DNA from: Sphingomonas sp. MA1305
GTDB taxonomy: Bacteria > Pseudomonadota > Alphaproteobacteria > Sphingomonadales > Sphingomonadaceae
Length of the DNA stretch: 64,000 nt
Reading direction: 5' to 3'
NCBI RefSeq assembly: GCF_016107325.1
Contig: NZ_RCVT01000002.1
Span: forward strand, 990,999-1,054,998
Positions 17,060 through 27,081 of the stretch are shown here, piece by piece. The notes beneath the pieces were generated by a model. It had not been told where the DNA came from. It saw nothing but the letters and a program-made list of their open reading frames with translations, and searched no databases. How positions within the stretch are numbered: position 1 is the stretch's first letter; each line of letters opens with the position of its first letter. The position numbers and the translations under genes are program-made.

Positions 17060-17207
17060 TCGCCCGGGAGACGCACGAGGTCCGGCGCCGGGAGGTTGAC
17101 CGGGCTTCCGCAGCCGGCTAACCGCCCGGCCGCATTCACTGGAAAACCCGTCGCGCCGAGTCCTGTCGAAGGGCGCGAAGGGCCTGCCGGCAGGTGGAGA
17201 CCTGTAC

Positions 17208-18497
17208 ATGGCGAACGTCGCGGTGATCGGCGCCCAATGGGGCGATGAGGGCAAGGGCAAGATCGTCGACTGGCTGGCGGAGCGCGCCGACATGGTCGTG
17301 CGCTTCCAGGGCGGGCACAATGCCGGCCATACGCTCGTCGTCGGCGAGAACGTCTACAAGCTGTCGCTGCTGCCGTCGGGGATCGTGCGCGGCACGCCCA
17401 GCGTGATCGGCAACGGCGTGGTGCTCGATCCCTGGGCGCTGAAGGCGGAGATCGAGCGGCTGGCGGCGCAGGGCGTGACCGCGACGCCGGATACGCTGCG
17501 CATCGCCGACACTTGCGCGCTGATCCTGCCGCTGCACCGCGATCTCGACGGCCTGCGCGAGGATGCCAGTGGCGCCGGCAAGATCGGCACCACCCGTCGC
17601 GGCATCGGCCCTGCCTATGAGGACAAGGTCGGCCGGCGTGCGATCCGCGTCTGCGATCTTGCACATCTCGACGATCTCGGGCCGCAGCTCGACCGGCTGC
17701 TCGCCCATCACGACGCGCTGCGCGCCGGGTTCAACGCGGCGCCGATCGATCGTGACGGCCTGATCGCCGAATTGCGCGACATCGCGGGCTTCGTCCTGCC
17801 CTTCGCCAAGCCGGTGTGGCGCGACCTCAACGAGGCGAAGGGACGCGGCAAGCGAATCCTGTTCGAGGGCGCGCAGGGCGTGCTGCTCGACGTCGACCAC
17901 GGCACCTATCCGTTCGTCACCTCGTCCAACACCATCGCCGGCACGGCGGCCGGCGGTTCGGGTTTGGGGCCGGCGGCGGTCGGCTTCGTGCTCGGCATCG
18001 CCAAGGCCTACACGACCCGGGTCGGATCCGGACCCTTCCCGACCGAGCTCGACGACGCCACCGGGGAACGGCTGGGCCAGCGCGGCCATGAATTTGGCAC
18101 GGTGACGGGCCGCAAGCGGCGCTGCGGCTGGATCGACACGGTGCTGTTGCGCCAGTCGGCGGCGGTCGGCGGCATCACCGGCATCGCGCTGACCAAGATC
18201 GACGTGCTCGACGGGTTCGACGAGGTGAAGATCTGCACCGGCTATCGCCTGCGCGGCGAAACGCTCGACTATTTCCCCGCCCATGCCGCCGATCAGGCCG
18301 CGGTCGAGCCGGTGTATGAGACGATGGAAGGCTGGCAGCAGTCGACCGCCGGCGCGCGCAGCTGGGCCGACCTGCCGGCGCAGGCGATCAAGTACATCCG
18401 CCGCGTCGAGGAATTGATCCGCTGTCCGGTGGCGCTGGTGTCGACCAGCCCGGAACGCGAGGACACGATCCTCGTCCGCGATCCCTTCGCCGACTGA
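17208..18497 (+). CDS. purA: Adenylosuccinate synthetase
   Basis: A 429-residue enzyme that converts IMP and aspartate to adenylosuccinate using GTP, on the way to AMP. The first residues hold the GTP loop [14 protein letters not shown], followed by [23 protein letters not shown] and the aspartate-binding [14 protein letters not shown]. It is full length. It is probably transcribed with hisZ or from the 148-base gap before it, and it ends at a bidirectional terminator shared with the convergent next gene. Confidence 0.97.
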   Translation: MANVAVIGAQWGDEGKGKIVDWLAERADMVVRFQGGHNAGHTLVVGENVYKLSLLPSGIVRGTPSVIGNGVVLDPWALKAEIERLAAQGVTATPDTLRIADTCALILPLHRDLDGLREDASGAGKIGTTRRGIGPAYEDKVGRRAIRVCDLAHLDDLGPQLDRLLAHHDALRAGFNAAPIDRDGLIAELRDIAGFVLPFAKPVWRDLNEAKGRGKRILFEGAQGVLLDVDHGTYPFVTSSNTIAGTAAGGSGLGPAAVGFVLGIAKAYTTRVGSGPFPTELDDATGERLGQRGHEFGTVTGRKRRCGWIDTVLLRQSAAVGGITGIALTKIDVLDGFDEVKICTGYRLRGETLDYFPAHAADQAAVEPVYETMEGWQQSTAGARSWADLPAQAIKYIRRVEELIRCPVALVSTSPEREDTILVRDPFAD

Positions 18498-18507
18498 CGC
18501 GCAAAGA

Positions 18508-18542
18508 AAGGGGCCGGCCGGCAACATGCCGACCGACCCCTT
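18508..18542. terminator. Bidirectional terminator between purA and the convergent gene
   Basis: AAGGGG ... CCCCTT arms enclose a GC-rich inner stem (CCGGCA/TGCCGA region) around an ACA loop. A-rich sequence precedes it and TT follows, so it can work for both strands. Confidence 0.75.
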
Positions 18543-18562
18543 ATCCATCCGTAGGGACGCGC

Positions 18563-19021
18563 TTATTGCGGCGTGCTGGTGCCGCCGGTGCCACCCATCG
18601 TCCCGGTCGTGCCGGTGCCGGTGGTGCCGCCCATCGGCGTCGTCGAGCCCATCGAACCGCTGGTGCCCATGGAGCCCGTCGCGCTGGTGCCCGACGTACC
18701 GGTCGAGCCGCTCATCGTGCCGCTGGTGCTGTCAGTCGTGCCGGTCGAATTATAAACGCCGGTTGCGCTGCCATTGGTGCCGGCGCGCGCACTGCGACCG
18801 CGCTTGGCCGACTTGCTCTTCATCGACGAGCTGCCCGACATCGAGCCCTGGCCCATCGTCTGGCCGCCGGTGCCCATCGTGTCGGTCGAGCCGCTCGTGC
18901 CCATCGAGCCTGCGCCGCTGGCGGTACCGGTTGTCGTCGACGTGCCGCCGGACGTCTGCTGCGCATAAGCGGCAGCCGGGATCAACATGGCCGCAGCCAT
19001 GATCGGAAGGACCTTACGCAT
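18563..19021 (-). CDS. Secreted Gly/Ser/Thr/Met low-complexity protein
   Basis: A 152-residue protein starting at 19021 with a clear signal peptide (MRKVLPIMAAAMLIPAAAYA, cut before QQ). The mature part is almost entirely Gly, Ser, Thr and Met, with recurrent SMGTSGS and TGTSG units, plus a basic island KSKSAKRGRSARAG in the middle. No family is recognised. Such proteins are frequent in sphingomonads and may be cell-surface or periplasmic, but a function cannot be stated. It is isolated, converging on purA, with an RBS-like GGAGAG just before the ATG. Confidence 0.7.
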   Translation of the reverse strand: MRKVLPIMAAAMLIPAAAYAQQTSGGTSTTTGTASGAGSMGTSGSTDTMGTGGQTMGQGSMSGSSSMKSKSAKRGRSARAGTNGSATGVYNSTGTTDSTSGTMSGSTGTSGTSATGSMGTSGSMGSTTPMGGTTGTGTTGTMGGTGGTSTPQ

Positions 19022-19081
19022 TGTTCTCTCCTGCAAAATCTGTCCGTCCTCAACGGGTTGGCAGGCAGAGCGTTCCCATGG

Positions 19082-20149
19082 TTAACCGCATTGACCCCGA
19101 TGAAGCAACGCTTGGTCGGCCAATACCAGGGCCACCATCGCCTCGACGACGGGCACGCCCCTGATGCCGACGCAGGGGTCGTGGCGCCCCTTGGTGGCAA
19201 TATCGGCGGCAGCGCCGCTGCGATCGACGGTCGGCACGGGGATCAGGATCGAACTGGTCGGCTTGAAGGCAACGCGCAGCCGGATCGGCTGGCCGGTGGC
19301 GATCCCGCCGGCGATGCCGCCAGCATGGTTGGCGAGGAATTCCGGACCGTCGGCACCGGGTCGCATCGGATCGGCATTGTCCTCGCCGCGCAGCGCCGCG
19401 GCGGCGAAGCCGTCGCCGATCTCGACGCCCTTGACCGCGTTGATTCCCATACAGGCATGCGCCAGTTCCGCATCGAGCTTGGCATAGAGCGGCGCGCCCC
19501 AGCCGGCCGGCACGCCTGTCGCCTCGCACGCCACCACCGCACCGAGCGAGGAACCGGCTTTGCGCGCGGCGTCCACCAGAGCTTCCCATCGTGCTGCAGC
19601 GGCCGGATCGGGGCAGAAGAAAGGATTGGTATCGATCGCCTCATCGTCGAAGGCGGCGTAGTCGATCGCGTCGCCCCCGATCGCCTCGACCCACGCCCGA
19701 ATGCGGACCTGCGGCACCACCAACCGTGCCACGGCACCGGCGGCCACCCGGCTCGCGGTTTCGCGGGCCGAGGAGCGACCGCCACCACGATAATCGCGCA
19801 GGCCGTATTTGGCGTCATAGGCATAATCGGCATGGCCGGGGCGATACGCCTTGGCGACGTCCGAGTAATCCTTCGAACGCTGGTCGACATTGTCGATCAT
19901 CAGGCTGATCGGCGTGCCGGTCGTCCGCCCCTCGAACACGCCGGACAGGATGCGGACCTGATCGGGCTCGCGTCGCTGCGTCGTGAAGCGCGAGGTGCCC
20001 GGTCGACGGCGGTCGAGCCAGGGCTGGATATCGGCCTCGGTCAGGGCGATCCCCGGCGGGCAGCCGTCGACCACCGCGCCGATCGCAGGTCCGTGGCTCT
20101 CGCCCCAGGTGGTGAAGCGGAAGAGATGGCCGAAACTGTTGATGCTCAC
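19082..20149 (-). CDS. aroC: Chorismate synthase
   Basis: A 355-residue FMN-dependent enzyme for the last shikimate pathway step. All three signatures are visible: [18 protein letters not shown], the central [18 protein letters not shown], and the C-terminal [19 protein letters not shown]. It is the last gene of a minus-strand run; its ATG overlaps the stop of the preceding small membrane protein gene by 4 bases, suggesting translational coupling. It supplies chorismate for the pheA branch encoded at 8.4-9.3 kb. Confidence 0.96.
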   Translation of the reverse strand: MSINSFGHLFRFTTWGESHGPAIGAVVDGCPPGIALTEADIQPWLDRRRPGTSRFTTQRREPDQVRILSGVFEGRTTGTPISLMIDNVDQRSKDYSDVAKAYRPGHADYAYDAKYGLRDYRGGGRSSARETASRVAAGAVARLVVPQVRIRAWVEAIGGDAIDYAAFDDEAIDTNPFFCPDPAAAARWEALVDAARKAGSSLGAVVACEATGVPAGWGAPLYAKLDAELAHACMGINAVKGVEIGDGFAAAALRGEDNADPMRPGADGPEFLANHAGGIAGGIATGQPIRLRVAFKPTSSILIPVPTVDRSGAAADIATKGRHDPCVGIRGVPVVEAMVALVLADQALLHRGQCG

Positions 20150-20454
20150 CGTTGGGTCCCCGGATCGATGCGAAAGGCGCGGAGCATGGCGCGGCGGCTC
20201 GGGCCGGCGAGCAGCACCGCGATCAGCGCGCCGATGCTGGCGCCTGCGCTACCAGCGCTCGCGACCCAGCCCCATTGCGGGGCGATCCAGCCGCCCAACC
20301 ATATGCCGGCGATGATCAAGGCGAGCGCCAGCGTATCGGCAAGTGCGCGGGCATGCGCCTCACGTGTCGCCGCCGCACGTTCGTAGCGGCCGCGCTGCCA
20401 GCCGTAATAGCCGGCAAACATGGCGAGCAGCGCAAGGGCGGCGGACGTCGTCAT
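20146..20454 (-). CDS. Small membrane protein in the fabI-aroC operon
   Basis: A 102-residue protein with an N-terminal hydrophobic segment ([14 protein letters not shown]), a charged Arg/Glu/Ala helix, and two more hydrophobic segments ([20 protein letters not shown] and [18 protein letters not shown]). No family is recognised. Its stop overlaps the aroC start by 4 bases and its start lies 7 bases after fabI. Tight packing on both sides supports that it is real. Confidence 0.75.
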   Translation of the reverse strand: MTTSAALALLAMFAGYYGWQRGRYERAAATREAHARALADTLALALIIAGIWLGGWIAPQWGWVASAGSAGASIGALIAVLLAGPSRRAMLRAFRIDPGTQR

Positions 20455-20461
20455 CGCTGTG

Positions 20462-21268
20462 TCAGGCGAGCGCGATGTCCGGCGCGTCCTCGGCCTTCAT
20501 GCCGATGACGTTATAGCCCGCGTCGACATGGTGGATCTCGCCGGTGACGCCGGCGGACAGATCGGACAGCATGTACAGGCCGGCGCTGCCGACATCCTCG
20601 ATCGTCACCGTACGTCGCAACGGTGCGTTGAGCTCGTTCCATTTGAGGATGTAGTTGAAGTCGCCGATGCCGCGGGCCGCGAGCGTCTGGATCGGCCCGG
20701 CGGAGATGGCGTTGACGCGGATATTCTCCGGCCCCAGGTCGACGGCGAGATATTTGACGCTGGTTTCCAGCGCCGCCTTGGCCACGCCCATGACGTTATA
20801 ATGCGGGATGACCTTTTCCGCGCCATAATAGGTCAGCGTCAAGATGGCGCCGCCCTCCGGCATCATCGCCCGTGCGCGTTGCGCGACGGCGACCAGCGAA
20901 TAGGCGGAGATGTTCATCGTCATCAGGAAATTGTCGAGCGTGGTGTCGTAATAGCGGCCCCGCAGCTGCGACTTGTCGGAAAAGCCGATCGCATGCACGA
21001 CGAAGTCGATCGTCGGCCACTGCGCCTTCAGTGCGTCGAACGTCGCGTCGAGTGCGGCCATGTCGGCGACGTCGCAATCGAACAACCGCGCCACGCCCAA
21101 TTGCTCGGCGAGCGGACGCACACGCTTTTCCATCGCCGCGCCCTGATAGGAGAAGGCGAGTTCCGCGCCCGCCTCCGACAATTGCTTGGCAATGCCCCAG
21201 GCCAACGACTTGTCGTTGGCCAGCCCCATGATCAGCCCGCGCTTGCCCGCCATCAACCCTGTCGTCAC
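20462..21268 (-). CDS. fabI: Enoyl-ACP reductase (NADH), FabI type
   Basis: A 268-residue short-chain dehydrogenase-fold enzyme that completes each fatty acid elongation cycle. It shows GLANDKSLAWGIA at the nucleotide-binding end, FVVHAIGFSDK, and the catalytic Tyr-x6-Lys pair in TYYGAEKVIPHYNVMGVAK. Residues near GPIQTLAARGI are the substrate loop and the site of triclosan-type inhibition. The gene overlaps the upstream YihY gene by 4 bases. Confidence 0.96.
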   Translation of the reverse strand: MTTGLMAGKRGLIMGLANDKSLAWGIAKQLSEAGAELAFSYQGAAMEKRVRPLAEQLGVARLFDCDVADMAALDATFDALKAQWPTIDFVVHAIGFSDKSQLRGRYYDTTLDNFLMTMNISAYSLVAVAQRARAMMPEGGAILTLTYYGAEKVIPHYNVMGVAKAALETSVKYLAVDLGPENIRVNAISAGPIQTLAARGIGDFNYILKWNELNAPLRRTVTIEDVGSAGLYMLSDLSAGVTGEIHHVDAGYNVIGMKAEDAPDIALA

Positions 21269-22215
21269 GCCGCCTGTGCCTCCACCTTTTGCGTCGGCGC
21301 CTCCTGTAGCCCCGGTTCAGGGGGTTCCGCCAGTGCCGCATTGAGATGCGCACCGAACACGAGGCCAAGACCGATCAGGTAGAAGAACAACAGCATGACG
21401 ACCACGCCGGCCAGGCTGCCATAGGTCAGATCATAGCCACCGAGGTGACTGAGCACGACCGGCAGCATGGCCGTCATCGTCACCCACCAGGCGGTGGTGA
21501 ACAAGGCACCGGGCCATTTGGGGCAATTGGTGTGACGATATTTGCCCGGCGTCACCGAGTAGAAGAGCAGGTAGAGCGCGCCGAACATCACCACGCCCGG
21601 AATGACACGCGACAAGCCGACCCAGGAAGCCGCATCCTCGGCAAAGGGCAACAGGCGGTAGATGAACTGTTCGGCCGCGGTCAGGATACCCTGTACCAGA
21701 AAGCTCAGCAGCGCGATGACCACCGACAGGATGATGACGCCCGACGACGACAGGCGCGACTTCCAAAAGGGCGCGGTCGCCTTGATGCCATAGGCGCGGT
21801 GGAACATGTCGCGGATCGTCTCGATGAAGCCGCCGACCGTCCAAAGGCCGACCAATCCGCCCAGCCACAGCAGCGATCCGGTACGCGCCTGCAGCACGTC
21901 CGCGATCGGCTTCCTCAGGATGTCGGCGACGTCGGGCGGCAGGACGTGGAGGAACGAGGCGACGGCCCGCTGCGTCTCGGTACTTTGGCCGAGCAGCGAC
22001 AGCACGGCGGCGGCGGTGATGAAGAAGGGAAACACCGTCATCAACGCCAGATAGGCAAGGTTGCCGGCGTGGATGAAACCGTCGTTGAAGACGCCGAGCG
22101 CGGCGCGCTTGGTCACTTCCCAGGCTGCCGGCCCCGGCCGAAGCTTGTTGAGACGATGACGGGCCCCCCGGTGCTGGTGGGCTCGATCTTCGGGTGTGAG
22201 GGCGGCGTCGGTCAC
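21265..22215 (-). CDS. YihY/BrkB family membrane protein
   Basis: A 316-residue integral membrane protein with six hydrophobic segments. Family features include FFITAAAVLSLLGQ in the first segment, RAYGIKATAPFWKSR, and YSVTPGKYRHTNCPKWPGALF before the last two. The family was once linked to RNase BN, but that was an error; its role is unclear, possibly in transport or envelope maintenance. The gene lies 8 bases after the J-domain gene and overlaps fabI by 4 bases. Confidence 0.9.
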   Translation of the reverse strand: MTDAALTPEDRAHQHRGARHRLNKLRPGPAAWEVTKRAALGVFNDGFIHAGNLAYLALMTVFPFFITAAAVLSLLGQSTETQRAVASFLHVLPPDVADILRKPIADVLQARTGSLLWLGGLVGLWTVGGFIETIRDMFHRAYGIKATAPFWKSRLSSSGVIILSVVIALLSFLVQGILTAAEQFIYRLLPFAEDAASWVGLSRVIPGVVMFGALYLLFYSVTPGKYRHTNCPKWPGALFTTAWWVTMTAMLPVVLSHLGGYDLTYGSLAGVVVMLLFFYLIGLGLVFGAHLNAALAEPPEPGLQEAPTQKVEAQAA

Positions 22216-22223
22216 GTCACCGG

Positions 22224-23171
22224 TCAGACGCCCATCGCGGCCCTCGGGTTCCGTGCGTCCTGCCAGCTTTCGGCGAACTGACGCAGCGCCGCGTCGTCGG
22301 CGGGCAGGTCGACGATCAGCGTGATGAGCTGGTCGCCACGCGTGCCGTCCTTGCGGTGGAAGCCCTTGCCCTTGAGGCGCAGCGTCTTGCCCGAGGTCGT
22401 GCCCTTGGGGATGGTCAGCATCACCGCCTTGTCGACCGTCGGCGCACGCACCTGGCCGCCCAGCACCGCTTCGGGGAGGGTGATCGGCAGGTCGACGCGG
22501 ACGTCGTCGCCGTCGCGGGTGAAGAAGCGGTGCGGTTGCACCTCGATCGTGACGATCGCGTCGCCGGCGCCGCCGGGCCCCGCCTCACCCTTGCCGCCGA
22601 GCCGCATCTGGGTGCCGTTCTCGACCCCGGCGGGAAGCTTCAGGTCGATCGTCTTGCCGTCGGCCAGCGTCACCCGCTGCGGGGCGAGCGTCGCCGCGTC
22701 GACGAAGGGGACGCGCAGGCTGTAGGCGACGTTCGCGCCCTTCTGCTGCGGCCGCCGACCGAAGCCGCTGGCGAAGCCGCCGCCGCGTTGCGCGCCGCCG
22801 AACAGACCTTCGAAGATATCGCCCATGTCGGCGCCCTCACCGCCGAACTCGAAGCCGGCGCTGCTGAAGCCGCCGCCGGGGCCCGCGCTGCGCGTATACG
22901 GGCCGCCAGCGCCCGGCCGGCCGCCGCCGAAGCCGAAGGGCGAGGCGGGATTGCCGTCGCCGTCGATCTCGCCGCGGTCGAAGCGCGCGCGCTTGTCCTT
23001 GTCGGTCAGCAGATCATAGGCGCTCGTCACCTGGCTGAAGCGCTCGGCGGCCTTGGGATTGTCCTTGTTGCGATCCGGGTGCAGCTCCTTGGCGAGCTTC
23101 CGGTACGCCTTCTTGATGTCGGCCTCGGACGCGCCACGGGCGACGCCCAGGGTCTGATATGGATCAGCCAT
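22224..23171 (-). CDS. DnaJ-like J-domain co-chaperone (CbpA type)
   Basis: A 315-residue co-chaperone. The N-terminal J domain (YQTLGVARGASEADIKKAYR) carries the HPD motif that stimulates Hsp70 ATPase. A Gly/Phe-rich linker follows (residues 75-140), then two C-terminal substrate-binding domains. The CxxCxGxG zinc repeats of true DnaJ are absent, so it is of the CbpA/DjlA class rather than the main DnaJ. It is the first gene of the five-gene minus-strand run ending in aroC; the promoter should lie in 23172-23282, shared with the divergent small gene. Confidence 0.92.
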   Translation of the reverse strand: MADPYQTLGVARGASEADIKKAYRKLAKELHPDRNKDNPKAAERFSQVTSAYDLLTDKDKRARFDRGEIDGDGNPASPFGFGGGRPGAGGPYTRSAGPGGGFSSAGFEFGGEGADMGDIFEGLFGGAQRGGGFASGFGRRPQQKGANVAYSLRVPFVDAATLAPQRVTLADGKTIDLKLPAGVENGTQMRLGGKGEAGPGGAGDAIVTIEVQPHRFFTRDGDDVRVDLPITLPEAVLGGQVRAPTVDKAVMLTIPKGTTSGKTLRLKGKGFHRKDGTRGDQLITLIVDLPADDAALRQFAESWQDARNPRAAMGV

Positions 23172-23282
23172 CGATTCCCCGTTGGTGTATTATCGACCTA
23201 TGTGGGGGAGGCGACGGCGCAACGCAATCGGCGTGCCGCTCGTTGATGCGGTCATAAGAATAATCCGTTTGGAGACAGAGAG

Positions 23283-23549
23283 ATGACCGACAAGCAACCG
23301 ATGCAGGCGATGCCCGCCGACCATGATGGCGCCCATGACGGAGTCGGCGACGCGCCCGGCAAGACCGCCGGCGGCAGCGAAAGCACCGGTGGCGCCTATC
23401 CCAATCCGCACACCGGCAAGGACGGCAAGGGCGGTGTCGGCGGCGGCTTCATGGGGCACGGTGGCCAGTCGGACTTCGACTATTCGGGGACCGGCGACAA
23501 GGATACCGACGACGAGGTCGGCAATGCCAATGCGGTGACCAAGGAATGA
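23283..23549 (+). CDS. Small acidic Gly/Asp-rich protein
   Basis: An 88-residue protein without a signal peptide or membrane segment. It is rich in Gly, Asp, Lys and His (HDGAHDGVGD, NPHTGKDGKGGVGGGF) and likely unstructured. The ATG follows a GGAGACAGAGAG purine run. The family is not recognised, though sphingomonads carry comparable small hydrophilic proteins. It is divergent from the J-domain gene, which may hint at stress expression, but I see no clear stress promoter. Confidence 0.7.
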   Translation: MTDKQPMQAMPADHDGAHDGVGDAPGKTAGGSESTGGAYPNPHTGKDGKGGVGGGFMGHGGQSDFDYSGTGDKDTDDEVGNANAVTKE

Positions 23550-23699
23550 GCGTGCGGGCGAGTCTTGACACAATTGACGCCTGAACGGGTCGTTTGCAGG
23601 ATCGCCCGCGACATAATCTTGCGATGAGAAACAGCGACGAGCGTTGAACCGGTCCATCATCGATGGACGCTACACGCCGCGACCTTTGTAGGACAGCGA

Positions 23700-24584
23700 T
23701 CAATCCTGCGGCGCGACGTCGACGCTGACGGACATGTTCTGCGCCTGCGAGCCGAGCACGACGCCGTCGACCGGTGCGATCTCCGCATAATCGCGGCCGA
23801 CCGCCATGACGATATGGTCGCCGGCCATCCAGATGCCGTTGGTCGGATCGAGCCCGACCCAGCCGTGATCCGGTCCGCACCACAAAAGAACCCAGGCATG
23901 AGTTGCATCCGCACCGACCAGCCGCGGCTGGCCGGGAGGCGGGATGGTGCGGATGTAGCCTGAGGCATAGGCGGCGGGCAAACCGGCGGCGCGCAGGCCG
24001 GTGATCATGATCTGCGCGAAATCCTGGCACACGCCCTTGCGCTGGGCGAAGGCCTCATGCGGCGGCGTGTCGACCAGGGTCGCGGTCGCGTCGAAGGTGA
24101 AATCGCGCTGGATGCGGCGGGCGAGTGCGATCCCCGCTTCCAGCGCGCCGCGATCGGAGTCGAGATCGGCGGCGCAATATTCGGCGATGCCGCGGTCGAG
24201 CGGGATCAGCGGCGAGGGATAGAGATAGCTCGCCGGCCCCGCCGCCGACAGGTCGCGGCTGGCGCGGGCGAGCGCGGCGATATCGGCGAGCGTCGGGTCG
24301 CTGGCGTCGGGCATCGGCACCAGCCGGTCGACGTGAATGCGGGCGCGGCTTTCGATCGTCAGGCTACGCACCGGCGTGTCGACCACCAGCCGGGTGACGT
24401 TGGCCAGCCCCGCCTCGGCGCGGGCGGGGCTCAGCCGGCCGGCCGGCTCGACGGTCAGCGCATAATCCGCGATCCGTTGCCCCGGCCAGTCGATCGGCTG
24501 CAACCGCAGGTTGCAGCGCGCGAACCGGACGTTGCCGCCATAGTCGAAGCGGGTGACGTGACGGATGTCGTAGGTCTGCGTCAT
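23700..24584 (-). CDS. Transglutaminase-like cysteine protease-fold protein
   Basis: A 294-residue protein with the bacterial transglutaminase N-terminal beta domain (YDIRHVTRFDYGGNVRFA) and a catalytic core. The triad is visible as Cys in QRKGVCQDFAQI, His in ADATHAWVLLW and Asp in LDPTNGIW. It begins 7 bases after the ATP-grasp/alpha-E gene. This pairing is widespread and has been predicted to belong to a peptide-ligase plus peptidase system, with no confirmed substrate. Confidence 0.92.
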   Translation of the reverse strand: MTQTYDIRHVTRFDYGGNVRFARCNLRLQPIDWPGQRIADYALTVEPAGRLSPARAEAGLANVTRLVVDTPVRSLTIESRARIHVDRLVPMPDASDPTLADIAALARASRDLSAAGPASYLYPSPLIPLDRGIAEYCAADLDSDRGALEAGIALARRIQRDFTFDATATLVDTPPHEAFAQRKGVCQDFAQIMITGLRAAGLPAAYASGYIRTIPPPGQPRLVGADATHAWVLLWCGPDHGWVGLDPTNGIWMAGDHIVMAVGRDYAEIAPVDGVVLGSQAQNMSVSVDVAPQD

Positions 24585-24591
24585 GCCGCGC

Positions 24592-27081
24592 TCATGCCAA
24601 GGTCAATCCGCCGGCGCGCAGCGGCTGCGCGCCCTGCAGGAAATAGCGCGTCGCCACCGCGTCCGAGATCTGGGCGAGCCGCCGCTCGACCTCGCCGAGC
24701 GTATCGGCGTCGAGACTGGCGGCGGTGGCCTCCGCAAGCAGCGCGGCAAGGCCGCGGCCGAGGCGCTGCTGCGCCTCTGCCATGCCGTCGTCGTCGAGCA
24801 CCGGCAGCGCCGTGAGATGCTCGGTGATCCGATCGGCCTGATAAGCGAGGCTGCGCGGATTGCCGGGGTCGAGCGCGACGAGATCGACGACGGGAATGCG
24901 CGCGATGCCGGTCAGATAGCGCTGGCGATAGCTGATCTGGCTGTCGGCGAGGTCGAGCAGGGTCGACAGATCGTCCGCGGTCGCGCCCGCCATGCCGAAC
25001 AGGCGGGTCGCGCGCGCCGCCGCCATCGCCCGCTCGACCCGCCGGCCGAGGTCGTGGAAGCGCCAGGCGGCGGTGCGGCCCATATGCTCCGCCGACAGGC
25101 CGGCGATGGCGGCATAGCGGCGCTGCAACGAGCCGGCGCGGTCGAGCATGCCGCGATGGCTGGGGAAGGGCGCCTCGAGCAGGCGCACCATGTCCGCCGA
25201 CAGCCGGTCGCGCGAACCCTCACCGATGGTGCGGGCAAGGCGGTTGATCGTGGCGATCGAATGCTGGCCCTCGTCCTCCATGGCGATGCGCGCGAAGGCG
25301 GTGAGATCGGCGCGGCGCAGCGAGGCGGGATGCGGTGCGGCGCCGCCACCGGTGATCAGGCCGACGAGGCGGCCGACGGTGCCGGCCGACAGCGCCGCGC
25401 CGCCATCGGCGTCGATCGAATGGCCGAGCATGACGCGGATGGCGGCGAGCAGCGCCTCGCCACGCTCCAGATAGCGGCCGAGCCAGTAGAAATTGTCGGC
25501 GACGCGGCTGGGCAGGGTGCCGGGATTGCGGCGGACATGATGCGAATCCGCCGCGGGCAGTAGCGACACTGGCTCGACCGGGGCGGCGCCGTGAATGCAG
25601 ACGTCGGCGGACCAGGTGCCTTCGCCCATCACGCTGGCGCGCGGATCGGGATGGCGGCCGATGCGCGCGAAGCCGCCGGGCAGCACCGTCCATTCGCCGT
25701 CCGCGCCGCGCGCCGCAAAGACGCGCAGCGTAAAGGGGCGTGGCTCCAGCCGATCGTCGACCACCACCGGCATGGTCGACAGGCGGACGATCTCCTGCCC
25801 GACATAATCCTGCGGCCGGCGGGCGAGGTCGTCGCACAGCGCCGCCGCCTGTTCCGGCGTCAGCTCGTTGCCGGCGACTGGGACGTCGCCCGGCAGACCG
25901 AGCGGCGCGGTGCCGAAGGCGGGGCCGATCAGCAGCCGGTCGAAATCCTCCTCGACGCGGGCACGCTCGCCCGGCTGGCCGCACCACCAGGTGGCGATAT
26001 TGGGGATGTGCAGGCTGTCGCCGAGCAGCCGCGTCGCCAATTGCGGCAGGAAGGCGGCGAAGGCGGGCGCTTCCAGCACGCCCGCGCCCGGCGCATTGGC
26101 GAGCAGCACGTTGCCGGCGGCATAGGCATCGATCAGGCCCGGCACGCCGATATGCGAATGGGAATCGAGCGCCAGCGGATCGAGCATGCGCGGATCGACC
26201 CGCCGCCACAGCGCGTCGATGCGCTTCAGCCCGGCGATGGTGCGGACGTAGACGCGATCCTCCAGCGCGGCGAGGTCGGCGCCCTCGACCAGCAGCAGGC
26301 CGAGGTAGCGGGCGAGATGCGCCTGTTCGGGATAGCTCGGATTGTAGCGTCCCGGCGTCAGCAGGCCGATGCGCGGATCGGCGCGGCGGCACAAAGCGGC
26401 GATGCCGGCGCGGAAGGCGGCGAAGAAGGGCGCGTGACGCTGGACGTTGAGCCGCGCCTGCAGCCCGCCCAGGGTGCGGCTTACCGCGAGCCGGTTCTCC
26501 AGCGCATAGCCGGCGCCGGCCGGCGCGCGCAGATGGTCGGCGAGTACCCGCCATTCGCCGGTCGGCCCGCGACCGAGGTCGATCGCGATGAAATGCAGGT
26601 GGCGGCCGCCCGGCGGTTCCAGCCCGACGAGCTGGCGCAGGAACAGCGGGCTGCCGGTGACCAGCGCGGCGGGGATCAGGCCGCGCTCGACCAGCCTTTG
26701 CGGCCCGTAGAGGTCGGCGACGATCGTCTCCATCAGCGCGGCGCGCTGGACGATGCCGCGGGTGATGCCGGCCCATTCGCCGGCGTCGATCAGCAGGGGG
26801 ACGGGAGAAACCGGCCACGGCCGCTCGTCCGCCTCGCCGATGATACGGAACCCCATGCCGATGTCGGCGGCGTGGCGGCGGACGCGTTCGCGGACATGGT
26901 CGAGATCGTCGGAGGCGACGCTGGCCAGTTCCTCGAACATCGCCGCCCAGGCCGGATCATGGCTGCCGGCAAGCACGTCGTCGGCGGTGGCGCGGGCGCG
27001 ATAGTCGGCGATCCAGCGCTGCGCATGGGTGGCGGCGTCGATCAGGCTCGCGGGCTCTGCGGAGGTGGGCTGCGTCGCCAT
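24592..27081 (-). CDS. Circularly permuted ATP-grasp protein fused to alpha-E domain
   Basis: An 829-residue fusion. Residues 1-500 or so form a circularly permuted ATP-grasp (WAGITRGIVQRAALMETIVADLYGP, NVLLANAPGAGVLEAPA and PRPFTLRVFAAR). Residues 515-829 form the alpha-E helical domain, starting at LPSRVADNFYWLGRYLERGE. In many bacteria these are two separate genes; here they are one polypeptide. The transglutaminase gene follows 7 bases later. A role in ATP-dependent peptide ligation has been predicted for this neighbourhood, but no substrate is known. Confidence 0.9.
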   Translation of the reverse strand: MATQPTSAEPASLIDAATHAQRWIADYRARATADDVLAGSHDPAWAAMFEELASVASDDLDHVRERVRRHAADIGMGFRIIGEADERPWPVSPVPLLIDAGEWAGITRGIVQRAALMETIVADLYGPQRLVERGLIPAALVTGSPLFLRQLVGLEPPGGRHLHFIAIDLGRGPTGEWRVLADHLRAPAGAGYALENRLAVSRTLGGLQARLNVQRHAPFFAAFRAGIAALCRRADPRIGLLTPGRYNPSYPEQAHLARYLGLLLVEGADLAALEDRVYVRTIAGLKRIDALWRRVDPRMLDPLALDSHSHIGVPGLIDAYAAGNVLLANAPGAGVLEAPAFAAFLPQLATRLLGDSLHIPNIATWWCGQPGERARVEEDFDRLLIGPAFGTAPLGLPGDVPVAGNELTPEQAAALCDDLARRPQDYVGQEIVRLSTMPVVVDDRLEPRPFTLRVFAARGADGEWTVLPGGFARIGRHPDPRASVMGEGTWSADVCIHGAAPVEPVSLLPAADSHHVRRNPGTLPSRVADNFYWLGRYLERGEALLAAIRVMLGHSIDADGGAALSAGTVGRLVGLITGGGAAPHPASLRRADLTAFARIAMEDEGQHSIATINRLARTIGEGSRDRLSADMVRLLEAPFPSHRGMLDRAGSLQRRYAAIAGLSAEHMGRTAAWRFHDLGRRVERAMAAARATRLFGMAGATADDLSTLLDLADSQISYRQRYLTGIARIPVVDLVALDPGNPRSLAYQADRITEHLTALPVLDDDGMAEAQQRLGRGLAALLAEATAASLDADTLGEVERRLAQISDAVATRYFLQGAQPLRAGGLTLA

